A stretch of DNA of 64,000 nt, taken from positions 1-64,000 of the forward strand of contig NZ_KE386760.1 of NCBI RefSeq assembly GCF_000428525.1. The letters are read 5' to 3'. This document shows, one piece after another, positions 29,147 through 38,124 of the stretch. Numbering within the stretch: position 1 is the stretch's first letter; every line of letters starts with the position of its first letter. The DNA is from Hellea balneolensis DSM 19091 (GTDB taxonomy: Bacteria > Pseudomonadota > Alphaproteobacteria > Caulobacterales > Maricaulaceae). The notes beneath the pieces are model-generated. The model saw only the letters and a program-made list of their open reading frames with translations, had not been told where the DNA came from and did not search any database. The position numbers and the translations under genes were made by a program.

Positions 29147-30139
29147 ATGAAAACTGAATTTGACGTATTAGGTATCGGTAATGTGCTGATGGATATTATT
29201 GCGCCTGTAAAGGATGCGTTCCTCACGGATAATCATGTTGAAAAAGGATCTATGACTCTCATCGATGAGCCGCGAGCTTTGGCGCTTAACAACGCGCTCA
29301 AATCTGCTGGCGATATTCAAGAAATAGCGGGCGGCTCTGCGGCCAACACAATGTTTGGCATTGGCGCCCTTGGTCTTCGCGCCGCTTATCTTGGCAATGT
29401 GGCTGATGATGGCGTCGGACGGCGGATTAGCGCAGGACTGGCAGAAGGCGGCGTTGATTTTTCCAGTAAACCCAAAACAAGCGGCCCGGCCAGTGGGCGT
29501 TGCCTGATTGCAGTCACGCCAGATGGAGAGCGCTCCATGAGCACCTTCCTCGGCACATCATGTTTATTCACACCCAAAGATATCGTAAAATCCAAAGTCG
29601 AAAGCGCGGCCTGTGTTTATCTCGAAGGCTATCTCTTTGATACAGAACCCGCCAAAGCCGCCTTTGTCAAAGTGGCCGAAATTGCCCGCGCGGCAGGACG
29701 CACCGTCTCGCTCACCTTATCAGATAGCTTCTGTGTGGATCGCCACCGTGCAAGCTTCCGACAGCTTGTGGATAACCATGTGGATATCTTGTTCGCAAAT
29801 ACAGATGAAATCCTCAGCCTTTATGAAACCGACAGCCTCGATAAAGCGCTCGATGAGCTCATCAAAACAAAAACTGTGGCCTGTGTAACCCGCAGTGAAA
29901 AAGGCTCTGTTATTCAAGACGCAAAGCGCCGCTATCACGTAAAAGCTATTCCTGTGGATAAAATTGTGGATACAACGGGAGCTGGCGACCAATATGCAGC
30001 AGGCGTTTTAGCAGGCCGCGCAATGGGATTGGATTGGGCGGATGCCGGACATTTAGGCAGCCTCGCCGCCGCCGAAGTCATAAGCCATTATGGCGCGCGG
30101 CCCGAGACACCTATCCATGCGCTTGCAATTGGTCGTTAG
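29147..30139 (+). CDS. Adenosine kinase, PfkB family
   Basis: A 330-residue ribokinase-fold sugar/nucleoside kinase. It has the signature VDTTGAGDQYAAGVLAG with the catalytic Asp, and the substrate motif GGSAANTMFGIGALG. It phosphorylates adenosine to AMP in the salvage pathway by analogy with close alphaproteobacterial homologues; other PfkB substrates are possible. Confidence 0.87.
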   Translation: MKTEFDVLGIGNVLMDIIAPVKDAFLTDNHVEKGSMTLIDEPRALALNNALKSAGDIQEIAGGSAANTMFGIGALGLRAAYLGNVADDGVGRRISAGLAEGGVDFSSKPKTSGPASGRCLIAVTPDGERSMSTFLGTSCLFTPKDIVKSKVESAACVYLEGYLFDTEPAKAAFVKVAEIARAAGRTVSLTLSDSFCVDRHRASFRQLVDNHVDILFANTDEILSLYETDSLDKALDELIKTKTVACVTRSEKGSVIQDAKRRYHVKAIPVDKIVDTTGAGDQYAAGVLAGRAMGLDWADAGHLGSLAAAEVISHYGARPETPIHALAIGR

Positions 30140-30255
30140 AAGACAGTTAAGAACTCTGTCGCATTTGTAATTTTCATGAGGCTAATATTCAGCTTTCGTT
30201 AAAACGAATTTTTGTAGGACTGGCGCTAAGTCAACGAACCTTATAAGGATTCGAC

Positions 30256-30939
30256 ATGAAAAAATTTTTAATGATGGCCGCCGCGCTGATGTCCTCCTTG
30301 GCCATAATTGCGCCTGTCGCAATAGCGCAAGTTAATTTGCAGCCGCAAGCTCAGCTATCTGCCCCCGCCCCGCAAATGGCCGCCTTTACGGATCCGCGAT
30401 CTGTGCCAGCTGATCTGGCCCGTGTGGATGCGTCCATGAACAGCACAGTCAGTTTTTCCGGCCGCTTCGCGCAATATGCGGCGGATGGATCTTTTGCGCA
30501 GGGGCAAGTTTATATTAAACGCCCTGGTAAGCTTCGTTTTGAATATGACGCGCCTAATCCGCTTCTAATTGTGTCAGACGGCGTCACCCTCACGCAACAA
30601 GATAAGGCGCTAGAAACAATTGACCGTGTGCCACTCTCGGCTACGCCGCTGAATTATTTCCTCAAAGAGAACATAAATTTGGCCAATGACACCGAAGTCA
30701 TTGCCCTGCAAAAAACCTATAATGAATGGCGCGTCACGGCGCGTGACGGCTCGGGGGAAATGGACGGCGCAATTACAATGGTGTTTGATGCCAATACGCT
30801 AGCCCTTAAAGAATGGGTCATCGCCGATAGTTTTGGCGGCGAAACGCGTGTTCTATTATCCGAGCTAAAATATAATGAGCGGATCAATCCCCGTCTCTTT
30901 GTCCTGCGTGATGAATCGCGCCGTGATAGACGCAGATAA
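30256..30939 (+). CDS. lolA: LolA-like outer-membrane lipoprotein carrier
   Basis: A 227-residue periplasmic protein with a signal peptide (ending around AIA-QVN). The LolA beta-sheet is evident: SFSGRFAQYAADGSFAQG, YIKRPGKLRFEYDAPNPL, LIVSDGVTL and DNDT-like segments. It would ferry lipoproteins from LolCDE to the outer membrane. AAGGATTCGAC precedes the ATG. The C-terminal basic run is not typical but is short. Confidence 0.85.
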   Translation: MKKFLMMAAALMSSLAIIAPVAIAQVNLQPQAQLSAPAPQMAAFTDPRSVPADLARVDASMNSTVSFSGRFAQYAADGSFAQGQVYIKRPGKLRFEYDAPNPLLIVSDGVTLTQQDKALETIDRVPLSATPLNYFLKENINLANDTEVIALQKTYNEWRVTARDGSGEMDGAITMVFDANTLALKEWVIADSFGGETRVLLSELKYNERINPRLFVLRDESRRDRRR

Positions 30940-30953
30940 CTTATAACTAAACC

Positions 30954-30974
30954 GGCAAGGGCTCAAACCTTGCC
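30954..30974 (+). terminator. Possible terminator hairpin after lolA
   Basis: GGCAAGG and CCTTGCC form a perfect 7-bp stem around a 7-base loop, 14 bases after the lolA stop. No T-run follows, so intrinsic termination is only possible; it may instead protect the 3' end. Confidence 0.4.
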
Positions 30975-31059
30975 AAAGTTATGTGTAATTTCATAATCGC
31001 ATCACTTGCATTGTTAAACTAAATTACGTTAAAGACGCATCATTCTAGGGGGATTTAGA

Positions 31060-31926
31060 ATGGATGTTTCAAACATCATATCTGTGGTTTTAACATATGC
31101 CGTTCCGGTAGCCTTGGCGGTTATTACGTTTTGGCTCGGCGCTATTATCGCCAGTAAGATCAGCACAGGCGTTGAAAAAGGCTTTAACCGCTCCCCGCAA
31201 TCTGATCCCAGCCTGTCACGCTTTTTTGCCAGCATCGTGCGCTACCTCATTCTCATCGCTGTCATTATTGCCGCGCTCACAATACTCGGCATTAATACGA
31301 ATTCTATAACAGGTGTTATCTTGGGTCTGGGCGCGGCCATGGCCTTTATCCTGCAAGACTCTCTAGCCAATATCGCGGCGGGCGTGATGCTGATGTTCTT
31401 CCGTCCCTATAAGCTTGGCGATGAGATCGAAGTCGGCGGCGAGGCCGGAAAAGTCACGTCCATTGAGCTCACGGCAACCCGCCTTAAGACCACTGACAAT
31501 ATCGAAATTATTATAGCGAACGGTAATATTTGGGGCAGTGTGCTTAAGAATTATTCCTCACTTGTTAATCGCCGTTTGGATATGGATTTTGGCATTAGCT
31601 ATGATGCGGACATAGACACCGCTATCAAAGCCATCACCACCGCCGCTGCCGCGCATCCGCTTGTCTTGAAAGACCCTGCACCTTGGGCCAAAGTTGTTCT
31701 GCTGAATGAAAGCTCGGTTGACCTTCAGCTTCGGGCTTGGTGCAAAGCCTCTGATTACAGAGCGCTCAAAGCCTCAATTTCTCAGCCCGTAAAGACCGCC
31801 TTGGACGCCGCCAATATTGGCATTCCTTATCCGCATGAAATCAAAATTAAGATTAAAACCAAACCCGCGCCCAAAAAGCGCGCCTCTAAATCTAAACCCC
31901 AATCAAAGAAAATGAAAAAGGCCTAG
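31060..31926 (+). CDS. MscS family mechanosensitive channel (1)
   Basis: A 288-residue small-conductance channel protein. Three N-terminal helices include the pore helix (LGAAMAFILQDSLANIAAGV). The beta domain follows (FRPYKLGDEIEVGGEAGKVT, TTDNIEIIIANGNIWG) and then the cytosolic alpha/beta cage. The tail is strongly Lys-rich (KIKTKPAPKKRASKSKPQ). It releases solutes on membrane tension. It lies directly before a second MscS gene, with 31 bases between. Confidence 0.93.
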   Translation: MDVSNIISVVLTYAVPVALAVITFWLGAIIASKISTGVEKGFNRSPQSDPSLSRFFASIVRYLILIAVIIAALTILGINTNSITGVILGLGAAMAFILQDSLANIAAGVMLMFFRPYKLGDEIEVGGEAGKVTSIELTATRLKTTDNIEIIIANGNIWGSVLKNYSSLVNRRLDMDFGISYDADIDTAIKAITTAAAAHPLVLKDPAPWAKVVLLNESSVDLQLRAWCKASDYRALKASISQPVKTALDAANIGIPYPHEIKIKIKTKPAPKKRASKSKPQSKKMKKA

Positions 31927-31957
31927 CTAGGTCCTAAAAAATATAATGGAGAGTAAT

Positions 31958-32833
31958 ATGGCACAAGACGCCACAGACACAGTAACCGATGCCGCCCAAA
32001 GCGTCACTGAAATGGCGGGCATGTTCACGCCGGATAAATTGATGGGCTATTGGCAAACGGCTCAGCCTCTTGTCATAAAGCTCGTTATCTCTTTGCTGAT
32101 CTTATGGATTGGAATGAAGCTCGCTAAATGGCTGTCAAATATGGCCCGGAAGCTTGCCACAAGAAACCCAGCCATTGATGACACGCTTGGAAATTTCTTG
32201 GCCTCCATCGTAAAATATATTGTGACGGCCTTTGTCGTCATTGCCGCCATTACTAATCTTGGCGTCGAAACCGCCTCGCTTGTCGCTATGCTCGGTGCGG
32301 CCACCTTAGCCATTGGCCTAGCCCTTCAAGGCACGCTCGGCAATGTCGCCGCCGGTGTGATGCTGATGCTCTTCAGACCTTATAAGCTCGGCGATTATGT
32401 CAAGGTTGCAGGTGAAGAAGGTATTGTCACCGATATCAATATCTTCACGACCCAGCTTTCTACACTTGATAATATCGAAGTGATTATTGCCAATGGCGAG
32501 GCTTGGGGTTCCACAATTCAGAACCTGACCTCCCTCGATGTGCGCCGCGTTGATGTGGATTATGGCATTCACTATGATGACGATATGGATAAGGCGATTA
32601 AGATCATCAAAGATACAGCCGCGGCCCACCCTCATGTCTTGTCAGAACCTGACGCGCCTTGGGCCAAAGTCGTTAAGCTCAATGACAGCTCTATTGATAT
32701 TCAAAGCCGGGTTTGGTGTAAGGCCGAACATTATTGGGATGTGATGTTTGATCTAAACAAATCCATCAAAGAAGCTTTTGATAAAGGCGGGATTACGATT
32801 CCATATCCGACAAGTATTGAACTTGATGGTTAA
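31958..32833 (+). CDS. MscS family mechanosensitive channel (2)
   Basis: A 291-residue paralogue of the preceding gene. The pore-lining helix is LGAATLAIGLALQGTLGNVA, followed by FRPYKLGDYVKVAGEEGIVT and TLDNIEVIIANGEAWG. It has an N-terminal hydrophilic stretch of about 35 residues and lacks the basic tail. I use the ATG at 31958 because TGGAGAG lies seven bases upstream; an ATG four codons earlier has none. A terminator follows. Confidence 0.93.
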   Translation: MAQDATDTVTDAAQSVTEMAGMFTPDKLMGYWQTAQPLVIKLVISLLILWIGMKLAKWLSNMARKLATRNPAIDDTLGNFLASIVKYIVTAFVVIAAITNLGVETASLVAMLGAATLAIGLALQGTLGNVAAGVMLMLFRPYKLGDYVKVAGEEGIVTDINIFTTQLSTLDNIEVIIANGEAWGSTIQNLTSLDVRRVDVDYGIHYDDDMDKAIKIIKDTAAAHPHVLSEPDAPWAKVVKLNDSSIDIQSRVWCKAEHYWDVMFDLNKSIKEAFDKGGITIPYPTSIELDG

Positions 32834-32861
32834 GCCAAGGCCTTACATTTAATTTGATTTG

Positions 32862-32894
32862 AAGCCGGTTCATATGTCGTGAGCCGGCTTTTTT
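32862..32894 (+). terminator. Intrinsic terminator after the MscS pair
   Basis: AAGCCGG (32862-32868) pairs with CCGGCTT (32884-32890) and is followed by a T-run. It ends the tandem MscS transcript and rules out an ATG at 32879 as the xthA start, since that lies in the loop. Confidence 0.9.
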
Positions 32895-32941
32895 ACTTTA
32901 AAGCATTTGAGTCTTTCCCGCGGCTCGGCTATCCCCGCCTC

Positions 32942-33775
32942 ATGAAAATTAAAGTCGCCACTTGGAATATTAATTCTGTTCGCCTTCGGATAGATCAGGT
33001 CATTCGGTTTTTAAATGAGCAGCAGCCTGACGTGTTAGGCCTTCAGGAAATTAAATGCGAGACGGATAAATTCCCTAGTCAGCCCTTTATTGATGCGGGC
33101 TATGAATTTATCGAAGTCGCTGGAATGAAAGGTTATCACGGCGCGGCGACCGTTTCCAAACTGCCTATGGAGCGCCTGCCGACAAGTTTCTGCCCGCTTG
33201 ATCACGCCCGTCATGTCAGCACGCGCATTATAGCAGGGCCAGAGGATTTTGAATTTCATAATTTTTATATCCCTGCAGGAGGTGATGTCGCAGACCCTGA
33301 GGTCAATGATAAGTTCAAGCACAAACTCGACTTTCTGGAGAATATGCGCTGTTACTTTACAGAGCGTTTTGCCAAAGGGGACGACCAGCAAATCCTGGTT
33401 GGGGATTTTAATATCGCCCCGCATGAGAATGATGTCTGGAGTCATAAGCAACTCTTAAAGGTTGTTTCCCATACGCCGCTCGAAGTTAGTATCCTCAAGA
33501 CATTGCAAGAAACGCATGACTTTACAGATTGCTCACGCCTCTTTGCTGATGACGATGAGAAGCTTTACAGTTGGTGGAGTTATCGCGGGCGGGAGCCTAT
33601 GAAGAGCAATCGTGGCCGCCGCCTTGATCATATCTGGGTCAGCCCCGCCCTTAAACCTGCAGTCGAAGCAGGTGGAAAATCAGCCCATGAAATCCACGTG
33701 CCCTGCCGCGTCTGGGATGCCAAGCCAAGTGACCATGTCCCAATGACACAAGTTTTAGATTTATCCGTTAAATAG
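32942..33775 (+). CDS. xthA: Exodeoxyribonuclease III
   Basis: AP endonuclease and 3' exonuclease of base-excision repair. Exonuclease-endonuclease-phosphatase landmarks are MKIKVATWNINSVRLRI, LGLQEIKCETDKFP (catalytic Glu), VGDFNIAPHENDVW, RGRRLDHIWVSP and SDHVPM (catalytic Asp-His). The start at 32942 gives 277 residues and begins exactly at the conserved N-terminus; an earlier ATG lies inside the upstream terminator. The end overlaps the yhhN remnant by a few bases. Confidence 0.95.
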   Translation: MKIKVATWNINSVRLRIDQVIRFLNEQQPDVLGLQEIKCETDKFPSQPFIDAGYEFIEVAGMKGYHGAATVSKLPMERLPTSFCPLDHARHVSTRIIAGPEDFEFHNFYIPAGGDVADPEVNDKFKHKLDFLENMRCYFTERFAKGDDQQILVGDFNIAPHENDVWSHKQLLKVVSHTPLEVSILKTLQETHDFTDCSRLFADDDEKLYSWWSYRGREPMKSNRGRRLDHIWVSPALKPAVEAGGKSAHEIHVPCRVWDAKPSDHVPMTQVLDLSVK

Positions 33776-34410
33776 AAACACTGAACGCGAAAAGCGCTTG
33801 CGCCCCAAAATAAAGCGGGGTGATGAGCAGAGCATTTTTAGAGCTAGGTTTAATGAACCGGTCTCTAGCGACGAACATGTCGGACACCGCGAACATTATT
33901 GCGGCTATAATAATATCTAATGTTGTTAAGAATGAGGCTGAAACCATTATCCCAATTATAACAGCATAGCCTACAATAGGTAGGCGCATATTCTTATTGG
34001 CCCTACAAGAAAAGTAAAATGCACATAATCCAGAAGTAATCAAAGTGATACTTACACATAGATCTATGATCTATAGGTTTCTCATTTTTAATTGCCCCAA
34101 ACATTAAACCGTGTTCAAGGAAAGCGAATACATAACCTAGATGCCCTATCGCAAAAGCCGCCATACCAGACATAAATAGTTTCTGAGATTTACGAGACAG
34201 TAGCAGCACATCACCGGCAGCACAGGCGATAAGTCCAGCCAATATATATTTTCCATAGACTGTCTCAAGCGCTCCAAATTGCAGCGCCAGAATAACAAAG
34301 CCAATTGCGGCCAAGGGTTTAAAGAAAAATTGCGCGCGCCTGTCTTGACGTAACTCCGCCAAAAGTAGCGCAAGGACGACGAGGCCATAAAGGCCTAAAG
34401 ACATACTCAT
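33768..34410 (-). pseudogene. YhhN-like (lysoplasmalogenase) gene broken by a 7-bp duplication
   Basis: The two halves lie in different frames. The 5' half (from the ATG at 34410) contains FFKPLAAIGFVILAL and YGKYILAGLIACAAGDVLLL. The 3' half contains LCAFYFSCRANKNMRLPIVG and IMFAVSDMFVARDRFI. Together they match YhhN membrane proteins. At 34061-34074 the heptamer GATCTAT occurs twice in tandem. Removing one copy restores a single frame reading IKNEKPIDLCVSITLITSG. As it stands the product ends prematurely at 135 residues. The start overlaps the upstream cupin gene by four bases. Confidence 0.87.
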
Positions 34411-35453
34411 TTTTTCGGGGGCCTGGGCGGAGGCGGAAGGCCGACTTCACCTGCCAAAGCCGTGAGCACATCATAAATTGTAGAATTTCGGTGCTCAGGC
34501 GGAACACCCCCAAGAAAACCGCGCTTAGACGGATCTAAATAAGACATTGGCTCTCCATGTTTTTGAAACACGAAATAGTCAAACATGTGCCGCCAAAGGT
34601 TTCGTTCGCCTTCTGATAAATTCTGATAGGCGAGCATTCCATGTATCAACGCAGTGTAAGGGTTTTTTACTTGCGCAGGTTTTTCTGACCACCAATAATT
34701 GACGAGCATATTCAGAGGCGCATTGGCGCGCACATGATGCCACCAACCGGCAGGCATATAAATCGCGTCACCCGGCTCTAATGTGCCTGTTACTCTATGC
34801 GTTAGCGCGTCCTCAAATCCTGGATGTTTCTCAAAATCAGGGTTATCAAGCGAGGTTAAGCTGACAGGAATCCTCCCCGGGGCAGATTCAAGCGGGCCCG
34901 GATAAAGATTATGAAACTGCTCTGGCGGAAATAATGTAAAACTTCGCGTGCCCAAAACGACACAGGCTATATTTTCGCTTAGGTCAAAATGGGTTTGAAC
35001 CGTGGTTTGATTTCCAATCCAAAGGCGCGGTTGCACGGTCGTCTCTAATAGAGGCAATCGGTGGCCTTCCGAAAAACCTGGGATATAACTCTGGGCATAA
35101 AGCGACTGGATAAACCGCGCCTTACCGTCAGCTGATTTTTCAAGCAAGTCTTTGAAAGCCTGAGACACCGTCTGCCGCTCTGTTGTGAAGTTTTGCGAGA
35201 GCAAGTCGTCACTATAAGCAAAGCGGCCCTGTATTTCGGGAGGGCCAATTAACGTGTCTTGAAACTGCCCATTGTCAAAATCGCTGAGATATTCAAATAA
35301 GGCCGCCGGTCCGCCCTGCTGAGCTTTTTCAACGCACGCCCAGCCTTTGACGAGGCCTCTCATGATAACAGGTTTTATCGCGGGACGAATCTCTGCGTCA
35401 AACATCTCCTTAGAGACATTTTCAATGACCGGGATATCTGATGCAGGAACCAT
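34407..35453 (-). CDS. Cupin-like JmjC-type dioxygenase
   Basis: A 348-residue protein with a cupin_8/JmjC fold. The Fe(II) ligands appear as HFD in QTHFDLSEN and a distal His in AGWWHHVRAN; RSFTLFPPEQFHNLYPGPLE is a family hallmark. Such enzymes hydroxylate protein side chains using 2-oxoglutarate. The end is Pro-rich (PPPPRPPKK). It is co-directional with the yhhN remnant, sharing ATGA. Confidence 0.88.
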   Translation of the reverse strand: MVPASDIPVIENVSKEMFDAEIRPAIKPVIMRGLVKGWACVEKAQQGGPAALFEYLSDFDNGQFQDTLIGPPEIQGRFAYSDDLLSQNFTTERQTVSQAFKDLLEKSADGKARFIQSLYAQSYIPGFSEGHRLPLLETTVQPRLWIGNQTTVQTHFDLSENIACVVLGTRSFTLFPPEQFHNLYPGPLESAPGRIPVSLTSLDNPDFEKHPGFEDALTHRVTGTLEPGDAIYMPAGWWHHVRANAPLNMLVNYWWSEKPAQVKNPYTALIHGMLAYQNLSEGERNLWRHMFDYFVFQKHGEPMSYLDPSKRGFLGGVPPEHRNSTIYDVLTALAGEVGLPPPPRPPKK

Positions 35454-35496
35454 AAGGTAAGCCTATAACAGCTTACCTCTGCTGACCAGAAAAGAG

Positions 35497-36204
35497 CTAA
35501 CCTAATTCTAGCCTATAACCCCCAGGCTCGGTTACCAATAATGTCGCCACGCCTTTTTCAGGTTCTATTTTTTGGCGAAGGCGGTAAACATGGGTTTCGA
35601 GTGTATGGGTGGTGACGCCAGAATTATAACCCCAGACTTCGTGCAGCAGTTCTTCGCGGCCAACAGGTTTGCCGCCCGCGCGGTAAAGGTATTTCAGAAT
35701 ATTTGTTTCTTTTTCAGTCAGGCGAATATCGCGAACAGGGCGTTCGCCTTCAACTTGCGGCGGGGTCAGCTTTTTATAAGCAGGCGCAAATTCATAAGGG
35801 CCGACCTGGAAAACGGCATCTTCACTTTGCTCAAAGCTACGCAGATGCGCGCGCAAGCGAGCGAGCAACACCGCAAAACGGAACGGCTTGGTAACATAAT
35901 CATTCGCGCCTGAGTTCAGCCCCAAAATTTCGTTCATATCGCCATCATTACCCGTAAGCATGACAATCGGCGCAGCGACATTGGCATTACGCATAAGTTG
36001 ACACGCTTCGGTGCCGAGCATATCCGGCAGGTCAACATCGAGTAAAATAAGGTCAAAGCTATTGGCTTTGGCGGCATTTATGCCTTCTGTTGCAGTTGCA
36101 ACATCTGTGGTTTCAAATTCATCATAGAGCCCAAATTGCTCGACAAGTTCCTCACGCAGATCATCATCATCATCGATCAGCAAGATGCGTTTTTTTACGG
36201 CCAT
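35497..36204 (-). CDS. OmpR/PhoB-type response regulator
   Basis: A 235-residue two-component regulator. The receiver domain has the acidic pair D11-D12, phospho-acceptor D56 in LLDVDLPD, Thr in LTGND and Lys in YVTKPF. A C-terminal winged helix follows (LTEKETNILKYLYRAGGKPV, HTLETHVYRLRQKIEP). No histidine kinase lies beside it. It resembles the alphaproteobacterial envelope regulator CenR, but I cannot confirm that. GAGGATATATA precedes the ATG. Confidence 0.93.
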   Translation of the reverse strand: MAVKKRILLIDDDDDLREELVEQFGLYDEFETTDVATATEGINAAKANSFDLILLDVDLPDMLGTEACQLMRNANVAAPIVMLTGNDGDMNEILGLNSGANDYVTKPFRFAVLLARLRAHLRSFEQSEDAVFQVGPYEFAPAYKKLTPPQVEGERPVRDIRLTEKETNILKYLYRAGGKPVGREELLHEVWGYNSGVTTHTLETHVYRLRQKIEPEKGVATLLVTEPGGYRLELG

Positions 36205-36312
36205 TATATATCCTCTTTAGACCCCTTACGGGATTTCGAGCTCTTTAGACTTGTTTACACTATTAGGCTAATGCCAGTTTAATCGCACTATATCACAAAA
36301 AAGAGACCTAAC

Positions 36313-36819
36313 TTGAGTATAATCGTGAACACATCCGCCCACACAATTGAGTTTGAGGGCCAAATTTACCCCTGCCGCATTGGGCGCGAAGGTGCCATTG
36401 CCTTTGAAAAGGGCCGCGAGGGTGATGAAAAAACACCCTTAGGAGATTATTCTCTACGCTTCGGTCTTTATCGGGCTGACCGGCTACCAAACCCTAAAAG
36501 CGGCTTAACCTTCCGTCCCTTGCGCAAAAATGATGGCTGGTGCGATGATCCGAATGATCCCGCCTATAACCGCTTCATCCGCTTGCCTTATAATGTGTCC
36601 CACGAAAAGCTATGGCGGGAGGACGGGGCCTATGACGTGATCCTAGTTATGAACCATAATGACAGCCCCCCCGAAGCTGGATTGGGCAGTGCTGTCTTTA
36701 TTCATGTTGCACAAGCTGATGACAGAAAGACTTTGGGATGCGTCGCCCTAGCGCCGGAAGTGATAGTAAGATTATTACCGCGTTTAAAAACGGGAATGGA
36801 CGTAAATATTCAATTATAA
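36313..36819 (+). CDS. L,D-transpeptidase (YkuD) family protein
   Basis: A 168-residue protein that is nearly all YkuD domain. It has GREGAIAFEKGREGDEKTPLGDYSLR, then FIHVAQADDRKTLGCVAL with H131 and catalytic C143. Active members form 3-3 peptidoglycan cross-links or attach lipoproteins to the wall. There is no signal peptide or anchor in this frame, which is odd for a cell-wall enzyme. The start is TTG at 36313; no ATG is available before the conserved region. The 3' end overlaps the convergent gene by ten bases. Confidence 0.87.
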   Translation: MSIIVNTSAHTIEFEGQIYPCRIGREGAIAFEKGREGDEKTPLGDYSLRFGLYRADRLPNPKSGLTFRPLRKNDGWCDDPNDPAYNRFIRLPYNVSHEKLWREDGAYDVILVMNHNDSPPEAGLGSAVFIHVAQADDRKTLGCVALAPEVIVRLLPRLKTGMDVNIQL

Positions 36820-37490
36820 TCCCGATCTCCAAATAGGGCTGACCCTATTCTGACATGCGTTGCGCCCATTTCTATCGCGGTTTCAAAATCTCCGCTCATT
36901 CCCATGGAAATTGTTTTCAGGCCATGCTCATCGGCCAGTTTTTTTAGCAACCAGAAATGCGGAGACGCCGCTTCGCCAACAGGCGGAATACACATCAAAC
37001 CTTCGGGAGTTATATCGTAATTGCGCTTAAGCCGTGTCAAAAATCCCGCCAGCTCCTTAGGCGAAATTCCGGCTTTTTGCTCTTCCTCACCTGTGTTGAC
37101 CTGTACCAATAGGCGCGGCATGCGACCCACTTTATCTGCAGCTTTGATAAAAGCTTTAGCTAGTTTTTCTCGGTCAAGCGTCTCAATAACATCAAAAAGC
37201 CTGATCGCGTCTTCAGCTTTATTTGTCTGCAGCGGCCCAATGAGACGCAGCTCAATCTCTTTGCGGTTTTCCGCAAAGCTCTCGCCCCATCGTTTCTGCG
37301 CTTCCTGTACGCGGTTCTCTCCAAACACGGTCTGCCCTGCGGCTAACATCTGCGCGATACGATCATCAGGTTGAACCTTGGAAACCGCGACCAAGACTTG
37401 CGAGTCACTGCGCTCTGCACGCTTGGCAGCCTCAGCCATTCGCTCTAGGATGAGGTCACGTTTTTTAGAAATTGGAAGTTCATCAGACAT
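36810..37490 (-). CDS. YggS/PLPBP family pyridoxal-phosphate protein
   Basis: A 226-residue alanine-racemase-fold protein that binds pyridoxal 5'-phosphate, with K38 in LVAVSKVQPD as Schiff-base lysine. VFGENRVQEAQKRW, LRLIGPLQTNKAEDAIRLFD, LVQVNTGEEEQKAGI, SMGMSGDFETAIEMG and RIGSALFGDRDY are family landmarks. It works in vitamin B6 homeostasis. Its ATG (37490) and that of the ThiE-like gene (37489) are on opposite strands and overlap. Confidence 0.94.
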   Translation of the reverse strand: MSDELPISKKRDLILERMAEAAKRAERSDSQVLVAVSKVQPDDRIAQMLAAGQTVFGENRVQEAQKRWGESFAENRKEIELRLIGPLQTNKAEDAIRLFDVIETLDREKLAKAFIKAADKVGRMPRLLVQVNTGEEEQKAGISPKELAGFLTRLKRNYDITPEGLMCIPPVGEAASPHFWLLKKLADEHGLKTISMGMSGDFETAIEMGATHVRIGSALFGDRDYN

Positions 37491-38124
37491 GTGCGCGGCT
37501 TACCCCGAATGGGATTATAAGGGAAGAGAGACAATTCCTTCGGTCGCGACAAAACTCTATCAGGCGCGGGAAAAGCCCTGCCGCTTATCACCTCTTATAT
37601 TTATGACAGACCCATCGCGCGTTCCCGATGTCGTAACCGCCGCGGGAAAACTTCCGAGAAGAACTGCCATTATATATCGGCATTTTGGCAGCGCCCATAG
37701 ATTTGTGGATGCAGAAAACTTAAGGCAAGTCACCTTTGAACGCGAGCAACAACTCCTCATAGGGGATGACCCCGCCCTTGCAATCGACATTGGAGCTGAC
37801 GGCGTTCACTTTAAGCGCGGCGCCAAGGTGAAAGCCCCAACGCTGTGGCGGCAACGCTGTCCAGATTGGCTCATCTCAATGGCAGGACTAAAGTTGGGCC
37901 AATATCAAGGCGATATGACTGTTCTGGATGGGCTTTTAGTCTCGTCCATATTCCCAAGTGAAAGCCCCAGCGCTGGAGAGCCTATAGGCATTCAGGGTTT
38001 TTCCAATAAAGTTAGCACCTTACCTGTTCCTGTCTTTGCGCTAGGCGGCATCAATAAAACAACAGCGCCAAAGCTTCTCGGCTCAGGCGCTGCAGGTATA
38101 GCAGGGATTGGGTTTGCTCTCTAA
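37489..38124 (+). CDS. ThiE-like (thiamine phosphate synthase superfamily) protein
   Basis: A 211-residue TIM-barrel protein. PLIFMTDPSRVPDVV, TAIIYRHFGSAHR, LAIDIGADGVHFKRGA and PVFALGGINKTTAPKLLGSG place it in the ThiE/TenI superfamily, as a shorter alphaproteobacterial variant. No other thiamine gene is nearby. I take the ATG at 37489 (GGAAG about ten bases upstream); the frame is open further but that part reads antisense to the YggS gene. It overlaps the porin gene end by four bases. Confidence 0.78.
   Translation: MCAAYPEWDYKGRETIPSVATKLYQAREKPCRLSPLIFMTDPSRVPDVVTAAGKLPRRTAIIYRHFGSAHRFVDAENLRQVTFEREQQLLIGDDPALAIDIGADGVHFKRGAKVKAPTLWRQRCPDWLISMAGLKLGQYQGDMTVLDGLLVSSIFPSESPSAGEPIGIQGFSNKVSTLPVPVFALGGINKTTAPKLLGSGAAGIAGIGFAL

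Noticed and set aside
31014-31032. CtrA box before the first MscS gene
   Set aside because: The two TTAA halves are separated by 11 bases, not seven.
32879-32941. Earlier ATG start for xthA
   Set aside because: It lies in the loop of an intrinsic terminator and adds residues that no exonuclease III needs; the ATG at 32942 begins the conserved N-terminus.
34061-34074. Two separate small genes in place of one broken yhhN
   Set aside because: Neither half is a complete protein, and deleting one copy of the tandem heptamer restores the expected YhhN frame.
37378-37488. N-terminal extension of the ThiE-like gene
   Set aside because: The extra sequence is antisense to the start of the YggS gene and reads as Ser/Arg-rich shadow sequence.
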